NCBI RefSeq assembly: GCF_002934265.1
Contig: NZ_PTIX01000002.1
Span: 496,001 to 560,000, forward strand
DNA: 64,000 bases
DNA from: Actinokineospora auranticolor
GTDB lineage: Bacteria; Actinomycetota; Actinomycetes; Mycobacteriales; Pseudonocardiaceae
Direction of reading: 5' to 3'
The translations under genes were made by a program, and so were the position numbers. Every line of letters begins with the position of its first letter. Position 1 is the stretch's first letter. Below the pieces are notes generated by a model that worked only from the letters and a program-made list of their open reading frames with translations, did not search any database and was not told the origin of the DNA. Positions 43,658-51,574 of the stretch are shown one piece after another.

Positions 43658-44605
43658 ATGCGGGTCGTGATGTTCGGTTTTCAGACCTGGGGGCACCGCA
43701 CCCTGCAGGCGCTGCTGGACTCCGAGCACGAGGTGGTCGCGGTCGTCACGCACCCACCGGGCGAGGGCGTCTACGAGAAGGTGTGGAGCGACTCGGTCGC
43801 CGACCTGGCCGCAGAGCACGGCGTCGAGGTCATCGTGCGCGAGCGGCCGGACGACGACGAGCTGTTCGACCGGCTGCGCGCGATCGACCCGGACGTCATC
43901 GTGGCCACCAACTGGCGCACGTGGATCCCGCCGCGGATCTTCACCCTGCCCAAGCGCGGCACGCTCAACGTGCACGACTCGCTGCTGCCCGCCTACGCCG
44001 GGTTCTCCCCGCTGATCTGGGCGCTGATCAACAACGAGCCCGAGGTCGGCGTGACCGCGCACATGATGGACGACGTGCTGGACGCGGGCGACATCGTCAT
44101 CCAGCGCGCGGTGCCGGTCGGCCCGCGCGACACCTCGGCCGACCTGTTCGCCAAGACGCTGGCGCTGTTCGGCCCGATCACCGTCGACGGCCTGGCCGAG
44201 ATCGCGTCGGGGCGCACGGAGTTCACCAAGCAGGACCGGTCCAAGGCGAGCTTCTTCCACAAGCGCGCCGCGGAGGACCTGCGCATCGACTGGACCTGGT
44301 CGGCCGACGAGCTGGACCGGCTGGTGCGCGCGCAGTCCGCCCCGTACCCGAGCGCGTACTGCTTCCACCGCGGCAAGCGGCTGGAGATCGTCGAGGCGCG
44401 GGTCTCGGCGGCGAAGTACGGCGGCACCAACGGCCGGATCTTCTACCGCGAGGGCGACGGCGTGGCGATCGTGTCGGGCCCGGAGTCGCGGCGCGGGCGC
44501 AACCACGCGCTGCTGGTGACCCGGGTGCGCACGGCGGACGGCGCGGAGCTGCCCGCGCACGAGTACTTCAAGCACATGGGCGGGTACCTGACCAGCAGGC
44601 CGTAG
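43658..44605 (+). CDS. Methionyl-tRNA-formyltransferase-like N-hydroxyornithine formyltransferase
   Basis: A 315-residue formyl-THF-dependent transferase. The catalytic triad region reads LNVHDSLLPAYAGFSPLIWA (Asn104, His106) with Asp142 in DVLDAGDIVI. The C-terminal domain is Fmt-like (YCFHRGKRLEIVEAR). It differs from housekeeping Fmt by the opening MRVVMFGFQTWGHRTLQALL and its iron-box promoter. Proteins of this type (coelichelin CchA, rhodochelin Rft) formylate N5-hydroxyornithine for hydroxamate siderophores. This fits the N-hydroxylase 2.5 kb upstream. The assignment to siderophore use is inference from context. Confidence 0.88.
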   Translation: MRVVMFGFQTWGHRTLQALLDSEHEVVAVVTHPPGEGVYEKVWSDSVADLAAEHGVEVIVRERPDDDELFDRLRAIDPDVIVATNWRTWIPPRIFTLPKRGTLNVHDSLLPAYAGFSPLIWALINNEPEVGVTAHMMDDVLDAGDIVIQRAVPVGPRDTSADLFAKTLALFGPITVDGLAEIASGRTEFTKQDRSKASFFHKRAAEDLRIDWTWSADELDRLVRAQSAPYPSAYCFHRGKRLEIVEARVSAAKYGGTNGRIFYREGDGVAIVSGPESRRGRNHALLVTRVRTADGAELPAHEYFKHMGGYLTSRP

Positions 44606-44617
44606 TGCCCCGAGGCA

Positions 44618-44956
44618 CTAGGAGCTGATGGCCGCCACCGCGTTCGACAGGTCGCTCACGGCGGTGGCCACCGGCTCGACCGGCGCGACGAGCTTGACCA
44701 GCGTGTCGAGCAGCCGCGCCAACCGTCCTTTGTCGACGGTCTCCTGCCCGAGCTCGTCGGCGACCTCTTCGGTCACCTCGGCGGCCTCGGGCGGGAGGTC
44801 GTCGCGCGCGGCGAGCAGCCTGCGGATGGCGTCGACCAACTCGACCGGGCTCTGTCCCGTGTGGACCTGCGCGTTGTCGCCGATGGCCACCGGTCCGGTG
44901 TTGACCGTGCCGCCGAACACCTGGAATCCCTTGTTGACGCTGGGGTTCTCGCTCAT
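44618..44956 (-). CDS. Small partner protein: N-terminal amyloid-like motif plus helical domain
   Basis: A 112-residue protein whose ATG (44956) overlaps the stop of the membrane-protein gene (ATGA). Residues 8-32 (FQVFGGTVNTGPVAIGDNAQ is the core) match, without gaps, the C-terminal motif of the coupled membrane protein at 12 of 25 positions. The Gly/Asn/Gln-rich beta-arch pattern resembles bacterial amyloid-signalling and RHIM-like motifs. Residues 36-112 are predicted helical (VELVDAIRRLLAARDDLPPE, VDKGRLARLLDTLVKLVAP). No known domain is recognised. It probably interacts with the membrane protein through the shared motif. Confidence 0.7.
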   Translation of the reverse strand: MSENPSVNKGFQVFGGTVNTGPVAIGDNAQVHTGQSPVELVDAIRRLLAARDDLPPEAAEVTEEVADELGQETVDKGRLARLLDTLVKLVAPVEPVATAVSDLSNAVAAISS

Positions 44957-46845
44957 CTCGCCTCCGCGGTGCTGCTGGCCTGCGCCTGGTCGCCGACGGC
45001 GAGCGCGCCGACGTTGCTGGTGCCGCCGGTCTGGATGACGCCCTGGTTGAGGATCGTGGTCTGCCTGCTGCGCAGCTCGGCGGTGTCCACGCCGCGCTCC
45101 TCCAGGAACTCGATGACCGCCTCCAACACGTGCTGCTCCACCAGTTTGACGCCCTTCTCGGCGTCCCGGCGCTGGAACTGGTTGTAGAAGTTGCCCCCCG
45201 CGGCGGATTCCCGGACCGAGAAGGCGGTGCCGTAGTCGAACAGCTGGTCGTCGAGTGCTTGGTCCTGTTCGCGGGCGGCCTGTTTGCCCAGGACGCGGCC
45301 GAGCAAGGCGTAGCGGACGAGCGCGAACGGCGCCGCGGGCAGCCTGCCGATGGCCGTGCCGATGGAGCCGAGGAACTTGTCGACGAACTCGTGGGGTTTC
45401 ACGACCTCCACGCCGTGCTCGTCGATGCGCAGGTTCGAGCCGATCGGCCGGAGGACGGCGCGCTCGCACTCGGCGTGCAGCATGTGGCCGTTGGTGGAGA
45501 AGCGGAGGAACGTGCTGGCGACGACCAGGCCACCCCACGAGGGGACGTGCGCGACGAGGTAGCAGCGGGCGGCGTCACCGGGGTCGGCGACGATCTCGTC
45601 CACCAGGTCGTGGTCCAGGGAGGTGTCGGGGACGTGGGTGCGGTCGGGGAGGAAGCGCTCGTCGAGGGAGGTTCCGTCGACGAAGACGCGTTCCTCCACC
45701 GCGACGGTCAAGGGATCGCCGATGCCGTCGGGGTCGCCGATCGCGGATAGGCGGTGGCGGACTCGGGTGGTGAGTTCGTCGGCCGCGAAGGGGCGGAAGT
45801 CCCGCTTCGCCACGTGATCGCGCGACGGCCGGATGGGCAGGGAGAAGGACCAACCCGCCTCCGCTGCCCCGTACCCGACGAACGGGCGGAACCCGCTGAA
45901 CACGGTGACGTTGCCGCGCTCGGCCGCCTCGACCTCCCGGAACCGCTGAGCCGTCCACGCGGGCGGCGGATCGGGTTCCCCGGCACCGACGGCGAACTCC
46001 TCCGGGTCGAACAGCTCGTGCACCCGACGGCGCAGGGTGTACCAGTGGTGGGTGAGGAGGGCGGCGCCACCGAGGAGACCGGCGATGAGCAGCCACCAGC
46101 TGATGATGACCAGGAGGACGGTGGCGATGAAGGCGAGGAGCAACCGGACCTCGAGGTCCATCCGCAGGCGGTAGACCGTGAGGGCGTGCCGGAGGACGAG
46201 CGTCGTGGAAACCCCAGGAGAGGTCGCGACGGCACGAACGCGGGAAGAGAGCAGGTTCCGCACGACGCGGTCGGCGAACCAGGGCTCCCAGTAGACGGCG
46301 CCGCACAGGAGCCTGGTCGCCTCGGTGGGGCCGTGGGGCCAGCTGTCCAGGTCGGCCACTGGGCCCGCCCCCTTGTGGTGGGTGTGCTTCTTGATTGGTC
46401 GTTGGGCGTTTCTTGTGAAATAGACGAAACCAGCGGCGAGTGCGCCCAGGGTGATGCCGAATAGGGCGCTGGAGGTGATTGAGGAGATCAGGGCGTAGGC
46501 GAAGTCGGATTCGCCTTCTTCGAGTCTCAGGTCGCCGATGAAAGTGTCGAAGCAGATCAACCAGAGTGTGTGACCCGCCGCCGCACCCAGTCCGATCGCC
46601 ACGGCGAGCCAGCAGGCTCTGCGGGCTTCGGTGCCGGGCGCGTAGCGGTCTACCAGGACTACGGCGGCTAGGACGGAGAGGAGGAAGAGGAGCGGGGAGA
46701 TGAGCCAGATGCCGTCGAGGTCCCAGACCGGGGGCAGCGCGAACCGGATCCACTTGGGGAGGTCGGCGCCCCAAACAGCGGTGTTGCCCAGCACGAGTTC
46801 GTAGACCAGGACAAATCCGAAGCCCCTGATGACGAGTCGCCCCAC
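44953..46845 (-). CDS. Multi-pass membrane protein with C-terminal amyloid-like motif
   Basis: A 630-residue protein. Hydrophobic segments lie at about 4-25, 45-65, 77-99, 117-144 and a long one at 235-265. A soluble region follows, with GNVTVFSGFRPFVGYGAAEA (residues 311-330) and WSFSLPIRP. A large C-terminal cytoplasmic-type domain includes VDKFLGSIGTAIGRLPAAPF and FYNQFQRRDAEKGVKLVEQH. Residues 600-624 (GVIQTGGTSNVGALAVGDQA core) carry the motif shared with the small coupled partner. Similar central sequence exists in other actinomycete hypothetical proteins as far as I recall. Function unknown; topology and motif suggest a membrane sensor or effector acting through homotypic assembly. Confidence 0.8.
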   Translation of the reverse strand: MGRLVIRGFGFVLVYELVLGNTAVWGADLPKWIRFALPPVWDLDGIWLISPLLFLLSVLAAVVLVDRYAPGTEARRACWLAVAIGLGAAAGHTLWLICFDTFIGDLRLEEGESDFAYALISSITSSALFGITLGALAAGFVYFTRNAQRPIKKHTHHKGAGPVADLDSWPHGPTEATRLLCGAVYWEPWFADRVVRNLLSSRVRAVATSPGVSTTLVLRHALTVYRLRMDLEVRLLLAFIATVLLVIISWWLLIAGLLGGAALLTHHWYTLRRRVHELFDPEEFAVGAGEPDPPPAWTAQRFREVEAAERGNVTVFSGFRPFVGYGAAEAGWSFSLPIRPSRDHVAKRDFRPFAADELTTRVRHRLSAIGDPDGIGDPLTVAVEERVFVDGTSLDERFLPDRTHVPDTSLDHDLVDEIVADPGDAARCYLVAHVPSWGGLVVASTFLRFSTNGHMLHAECERAVLRPIGSNLRIDEHGVEVVKPHEFVDKFLGSIGTAIGRLPAAPFALVRYALLGRVLGKQAAREQDQALDDQLFDYGTAFSVRESAAGGNFYNQFQRRDAEKGVKLVEQHVLEAVIEFLEERGVDTAELRSRQTTILNQGVIQTGGTSNVGALAVGDQAQASSTAEAR

Positions 46846-47126
46846 AGGGCGAAGCTAGGGGTGGGGGTGGGGGCGGTCAACAGGGGTCACCCATTTGCCG
46901 AGCGGGCAAAGCTAGGAGCGAAGGCGAGTAAGACTCACCAAGCTGCGGGTCGATCACCGGATCTGCGCCACTCCATTTGACCGCTTCGCGCACAATGCAA
47001 GCCAGGCCGCCGGGCCGCGAATCTCCACATTTGAGCGAAGGTTCGAGCGGCAAATCCCCATGGCCGATCATTCGGTTTCGACCGCATTGCTGCCGGAGGG
47101 CCCCACCCATCGGGTGGGGCCCCTTC
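46846..47126. other. Intergenic region of lower GC, no gene recognised
   Basis: The segment 46910-47090 is AT-richer than its surroundings. A 77-residue minus-strand frame (46877-47110) has no family, ribosome site or typical codon use and runs through the terminator at 47098. It may be a remnant or a promoter region for the membrane-protein gene. Confidence 0.4.
47098..47122 (-). terminator. Terminator of the Fn3-MoxR-DUF58-transglutaminase operon
   Basis: GGGCCCCACCC (47098-47108) pairs with GGGTGGGGCCC (47112-47122), an 11-bp stem with a 3-nt loop. It begins 5 bp past the stop of the last operon gene. Confidence 0.93.
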
Positions 47127-49382
47127 TCACGTCTGGGAGCGGAGGGTTCGCAGGCTCAGGGCCGCGCGGAGGCGGCGGAGGCGGGAGACGTCCGCGCCGA
47201 GTTTCTTGCGCAGGTCGTCCACCGACTTCCAGTAGGTGGCGGCCGTGGCGTCCGTTGGGTCTGCGGGGCCGAAGACCGTCGCGTCGGCGGCGCGGGCTAC
47301 CGGTAGGGCGTTGCTGCCCAGCACGGTGGCCTGCTCCGGGCGGGTCAGACCCGCCGGGACCGCAGTGCCCAGGTCTCGGGCCCGGTCGATGACCTCCTGC
47401 CACCCCGACGCCACCCGGGCGGCGGGGGCGCCGTTCCTGCGGCGGCGGCTGCGGCGGATCGCTTTGCCGCCGATGATGACCGTGCAGATCAGGGCGATCA
47501 GCAGGATCGGGGGACCTGCCCACGCCAGCACCGTGGACAGCCAGCCCGGGATCTCCCACGTGTCCTCACCCTTGACCGACGGCGACCGGCCGACGTTCGG
47601 GTCCACGCGGCTGGAGTCGGTCAGGGAGCTCGGGGGGTGGACGGTGTTGGGTGGGGGGACGACCGAGGCGTCCGTGTTCTCGTACTGCTGCGGGGGGATT
47701 CGGTCCGGCTTCTTGCTCCGGTCGGGCATGAACTCGGTGTTCATGATCTGCGCCCACCGGCCGTCGGTGAGGTGGACTTCCACCCAGGCCTGGACGTTCT
47801 CGCCCTTCACCACACCATCCGGGCCCGGGCGGGCACCCAGGACCACGCGGGCTGGCATGCCCAGCTGATTCGCGATCAGGGCGAAGACCGACGCGTACTG
47901 CTCGTCGTCGCCGACGGGCTTCTGGGCGTTCAGGAAGTTGGTCAACCGGCCGACGCTGTGGCCGGGGAGGTACTCCGTCTCGCCCGGGCCGCCGTCGCTG
48001 TAGGCGCCGTTGTTCTTCAGGTACGCGGCGACGGCCTTCAGCTTCGTGCCGAGGTTGCTTTCCTTGCCCGACCACGTCCCCGCCTTGGCCGCGACGAACG
48101 TGTACGCCGACGACGGGAGCCCGGGGCGGCCGTAGGGCTGCGGATCGTCCGGGACCTCGACGGTGTCCACAACGGTCTCGACCGTGTACGTGTCGCCGGT
48201 CTTCAACCGGTCCGCGACGATGCCCGACGTGGTCGACAGGTTGTACCGGAAGCTGTCCGAGTGCGTACCCGCCGTCACGCCGGTGAAGCGGACGGCCGTC
48301 GGCGACCCCGGTGTCGGCAGCCACGCGTTGACGTCGACCGCCGACGCGTAGGCCTCGCCGATGGTGACCCGCACGGTCGCCGTCCGCCCGTCACCGACCG
48401 CGGGGATGCGGGACCCGACGCGCTGGAAGCCCTGGCGGGCGGTGCCCGGTTCGGCGGACTCGCCCGAGGCCGCGCCCCAGACGGTGCCGGAGTAGTCGTC
48501 GAGGGTGGCGATGCGGACCAGGGAACCCTCGGGGAGACCGGTGACGGTGAACAGTTCCTGGTCCCACAACTGCTTGGCGTTCTTGGTGTACTTGCGGAAC
48601 CCCACCAGCGGGCTGGCGTACTCCCGGATGTCGAACGGCGGCGTCACGTAGTCCCGCAACACCGTCCGGTGCCCCGCAACCCCCGGCAGGAACGGCACCG
48701 CGACCACCGCGACCGCCCCCACCAGACCGACCAGCGCCGCACCCGTCACCGCGCGGGTCGCGCGACGCGCCCCGTCCCGCAGCGGGCGGCGACGACGGCG
48801 CGCGCGCACGGACGTCCAGATCAAGGCCACCAGGGCGAAGGCGCCGCCCTGGATCTCCGGCCAGTCCGGCTTCGACGTGCCCAGCAGCGCCACCGCGACG
48901 AGCACCACCCCGGGCACGATGACCGGCGCCGCGCTGACCTTCACCCGGCGCGCCAAGGCGAAACCGCCCGCGCCGCAGACCAGGCCCAGGATGTACGGGA
49001 TCGCCAGCAGCGGACCGCTGGCCTCGACCGGCGGCAGCGTGGTCAGCAGCTGCTTCCAACTGTCCACACTGGACCGAACGAGTGCTTTCGCGGTGTCCAG
49101 GTCCGGCACGACCCCCGCGATGGCCTGGTCGCGCATCACCAGCGCGCCACCGAACAGGAAGTACGCGACAACCGTCAGCGCCGCGACCGTGATGACCGGC
49201 CAGCGCCAGTAGTTGCACAGGTGGGCCACGAACAGCCCGATGCCCAACCCGGCCAGGCCCGTCCACAGGAACGGCAACCCGGTGTAGCTGGTGGTGAACC
49301 CGGCCAGCGCCACCGCGAACAGCAGCGCCAGGCACAGCGCGTCCGCGAGGTCGGCGCGGGTGAGGAAGGGGCGTTTGCTCAT
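47127..49382 (-). CDS. TgpA-type transglutaminase-like membrane protein, catalytic residues lost
   Basis: A 751-residue protein from ATG 49382. Six or so N-terminal membrane helices (about 12-205) come first. An extracytoplasmic region follows, with a transglutaminase-like core (about 455-560), then a membrane helix at about 625-647 (STVLAWAGPPILLIALICTV) and a cytoplasmic tail. The core lacks the expected catalytic triad: the Cys position reads GDDEQYASVF (Asp493), the His position VQAWVEV (Gln531) and the Asp position WAQIMNTEF (Asn548). It is therefore probably non-enzymatic, perhaps binding peptide strands. ATG overlaps the DUF58 stop. Last gene of the cluster. Confidence 0.85.
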   Translation of the reverse strand: MSKRPFLTRADLADALCLALLFAVALAGFTTSYTGLPFLWTGLAGLGIGLFVAHLCNYWRWPVITVAALTVVAYFLFGGALVMRDQAIAGVVPDLDTAKALVRSSVDSWKQLLTTLPPVEASGPLLAIPYILGLVCGAGGFALARRVKVSAAPVIVPGVVLVAVALLGTSKPDWPEIQGGAFALVALIWTSVRARRRRRPLRDGARRATRAVTGAALVGLVGAVAVVAVPFLPGVAGHRTVLRDYVTPPFDIREYASPLVGFRKYTKNAKQLWDQELFTVTGLPEGSLVRIATLDDYSGTVWGAASGESAEPGTARQGFQRVGSRIPAVGDGRTATVRVTIGEAYASAVDVNAWLPTPGSPTAVRFTGVTAGTHSDSFRYNLSTTSGIVADRLKTGDTYTVETVVDTVEVPDDPQPYGRPGLPSSAYTFVAAKAGTWSGKESNLGTKLKAVAAYLKNNGAYSDGGPGETEYLPGHSVGRLTNFLNAQKPVGDDEQYASVFALIANQLGMPARVVLGARPGPDGVVKGENVQAWVEVHLTDGRWAQIMNTEFMPDRSKKPDRIPPQQYENTDASVVPPPNTVHPPSSLTDSSRVDPNVGRSPSVKGEDTWEIPGWLSTVLAWAGPPILLIALICTVIIGGKAIRRSRRRRNGAPAARVASGWQEVIDRARDLGTAVPAGLTRPEQATVLGSNALPVARAADATVFGPADPTDATAATYWKSVDDLRKKLGADVSRLRRLRAALSLRTLRSQT

Positions 49383-50566
49383 CCGAGCGGTCCTCCAGCG
49401 AGCACGGCCCGCAGGTCGGTCAGGTCGCGCACCGAGGCCACGGTCAGGCCGGGGCCCTCGGTGATCCCGGCCTTGCCCTCGGCGGACACGGTGATCGCGG
49501 CCCGGCGGATGTCGGACGGGAACTGGCCGCACGCGCGCAGCAGGTCCGCGTAGGAGCGCGACCCACCGGCCACCAGGACGACGACGGTCGCGTCCGGGGC
49601 CAGGCTCGCCGCGCGGGTGGCCAGGTCGTCGAGGCCCATGGTCACCGGGCGGACCCGGGCCAGGCCGTCGAGCGCGCGCTGGGCGGTGGCGTCGTGCACG
49701 ACCTGGCCCGCGGCGAACAGCGTCAGGTCGATCTCGTCCTCCACCGCGCGCAGCGCCAGCGAGGCCGCGACCGAGACCGCGGTCTCGAAGTCATCGGGGT
49801 CCGGGTAGGCGGACACGTCGCCGTCGACCGCGACGACCAGCCGCGCGCGGCGGGTGTCGAGGTACTGGCGGACCAGGAACTGCGCGCCGCCCTGCCCGCC
49901 GGTGGCCAGCTTGGCCGACGAGCGCCAGTGGATGTGGCGGCGGTCGTCGCCGGGGGCGAACTCGCGCAGGGTGTGGAAGGCCAGGTCGCTGGTGGACAGG
50001 TCGGTGGTGGTGTAGCCCTCGAGGTCGCGGAGCATGCCCGCGCCGATCGGGCCGAGCGGCACGGTGACCGGGTGCACGAACAGCTCCTGCACGCTCCCCC
50101 ACGACACCGCGCGGCGCAGCACGCCCAGCGGGTCGCCGCGCACGGTGACCGCCGGGCCCACCGCGATGACGCCGCGCTTGTCGGTCGGGATCGGGAACAG
50201 CTCGCGGTGCACCTGACCGGTGCCCAGCGCGGGCACCTCCACCACGTGCACCTCGTCGTCGACCGCCAGTTCCAGCTCCATGGCCAGCATCCGGCCGGTG
50301 GTGCGCCGACCGGCGACCTCCACCACGCACGCCGCCTCGGCGCCGACGACGACGCGCTCCTTCTCCAGCCCGAACCGCACCGCCAGCGCCGCCCGGCCCA
50401 CCGCCCAGAACAGGCTGACGGCGAACACGAGCACGCCCGCGACACCGGCCACGACCAGCTCGGTCCAGCCGACCACGCCACCGGCGACCCACGCCAGCAC
50501 CGAGCAGACGGCGACGGTGATGCCCATCGGCGTCACCGACCGCAGTGCCTCCAGAAACCCGTCCAC
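49379..50566 (-). CDS. DUF58 (vWA-like) membrane-anchored protein
   Basis: A 395-residue protein with two N-terminal hydrophobic segments (about 14-60). It carries the DUF58 signature REFAPGDDRRHIHWRSSAKL (about residues 205-224). A von Willebrand A-like region follows (RLVVAVDGDVSAYPDPDDFE). DUF58 proteins nearly always pair with MoxR AAA ATPases in metal-insertion or chaperone-like complexes. Here MoxR lies 5 bp upstream, and the transglutaminase-like gene overlaps its stop. GTG 50566. Confidence 0.92.
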   Translation of the reverse strand: MDGFLEALRSVTPMGITVAVCSVLAWVAGGVVGWTELVVAGVAGVLVFAVSLFWAVGRAALAVRFGLEKERVVVGAEAACVVEVAGRRTTGRMLAMELELAVDDEVHVVEVPALGTGQVHRELFPIPTDKRGVIAVGPAVTVRGDPLGVLRRAVSWGSVQELFVHPVTVPLGPIGAGMLRDLEGYTTTDLSTSDLAFHTLREFAPGDDRRHIHWRSSAKLATGGQGGAQFLVRQYLDTRRARLVVAVDGDVSAYPDPDDFETAVSVAASLALRAVEDEIDLTLFAAGQVVHDATAQRALDGLARVRPVTMGLDDLATRAASLAPDATVVVLVAGGSRSYADLLRACGQFPSDIRRAAITVSAEGKAGITEGPGLTVASVRDLTDLRAVLAGGPLG

Positions 50567-50571
50567 CCGCG

Positions 50572-51537
50572 TCAGCCCCGCGCGACGGGCGGCGACACGT
50601 CGGCGAGCAGCTTCTCCACCACGTCGGTCACCGACACACCGTCGAACTGCGCCTGCGCGTTGAGCAGCACGCGGTGCCCGAGCACCGGCAGCGCCAGCTC
50701 CTTGATGTCCTCGGGGGTGACGAAGTTGCGGCCCTTGGTCATCGCCCAGGTCTTGGCGCAGCGCACGAACGCCAGGCAGCCGCGCACGGACACGCCGAGC
50801 CGCACGTGCTCGTGCGTGCGGGACGCCTCGGCGAGCCGGGTGACGTAGGACAGCACCGCCGCGTCCACGTGCGTGCGGTCCGCGGTGGCCGCGAGCTGCG
50901 AGACGACCTGCGAGCTGATCACCGGCTGCACCGCCGCCGACCGGTCGCGCACCGAGGCCGCCGACAGCAGCGCCACGGTCGCGGTGTGGTCGGGGTAGCC
51001 GATGCTGGTCTTCATCAGGAACCGGTCCAGCTGCGCCTCCGGCAGCCGGTAGGTGCCCGCCTGCTCGACCGGGTTCTGCGTGGCGATCACCATGAACGGC
51101 TTGCCCACCTCGTGGGACACGCCGTCGACGGTGACCCGCCCCTCCTCCATGACCTCCAGCAGCGCCGACTGGGTCTTGGGCGAGGCCCGGTTGATCTCGT
51201 CGGCGAGCACGATGGAGTGGAACACCGGGCCGCGGTGGAACTCGAACTCCTGGCGCCGCTGGTCGTAGATGGTCACACCGGTGACGTCGGAGGGCAGCAG
51301 GTCCGGGGTGAACTGGATGCGCGAGTTGGTGCCCTGCACCGACCGCGCCAGCGCCTTGGCCAGCATCGTCTTGCCGGTCCCCGGGTAGTCCTCCAGCAGG
51401 AGGTGCCCCTCGGAGAGCAGGCAGGTCAGCGCGAGCCGGACCACGTGCTCCTTGCCGACGATCGCGACGCTGACGTTGGCGACCAACCGGTCGAAGGTCT
51501 GCGCGAACATCTGCGCCTGCTCCGGTGTGGCTGTCAT
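50572..51537 (-). CDS. MoxR-family AAA+ ATPase
   Basis: A 321-residue ATPase. Walker A is LLLEDYPGTGKTMLAKALA (Lys56), Walker B VLADEINRA, sensor 1 VIATQNPVEQAG. The C-terminal lid region (VRLGVSVRGCLAFVRCAKTW) fits the MoxR/RavA lineage. These ATPases act as chaperones that mature or activate partner proteins, typically with DUF58/vWA proteins, which follow here. It is placed 37 bp after the giant Fn3 protein gene. Confidence 0.95.
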   Translation of the reverse strand: MTATPEQAQMFAQTFDRLVANVSVAIVGKEHVVRLALTCLLSEGHLLLEDYPGTGKTMLAKALARSVQGTNSRIQFTPDLLPSDVTGVTIYDQRRQEFEFHRGPVFHSIVLADEINRASPKTQSALLEVMEEGRVTVDGVSHEVGKPFMVIATQNPVEQAGTYRLPEAQLDRFLMKTSIGYPDHTATVALLSAASVRDRSAAVQPVISSQVVSQLAATADRTHVDAAVLSYVTRLAEASRTHEHVRLGVSVRGCLAFVRCAKTWAMTKGRNFVTPEDIKELALPVLGHRVLLNAQAQFDGVSVTDVVEKLLADVSPPVARG

Positions 51538-51574
51538 AACCCGTTCCTGTCCTCTGTGTACAAAGCGCTGGTGG

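Noticed and set aside
46877..47110. 77-codon minus-strand frame
   Set aside because: Runs through the operon terminator, lacks a ribosome site and has no family resemblance.
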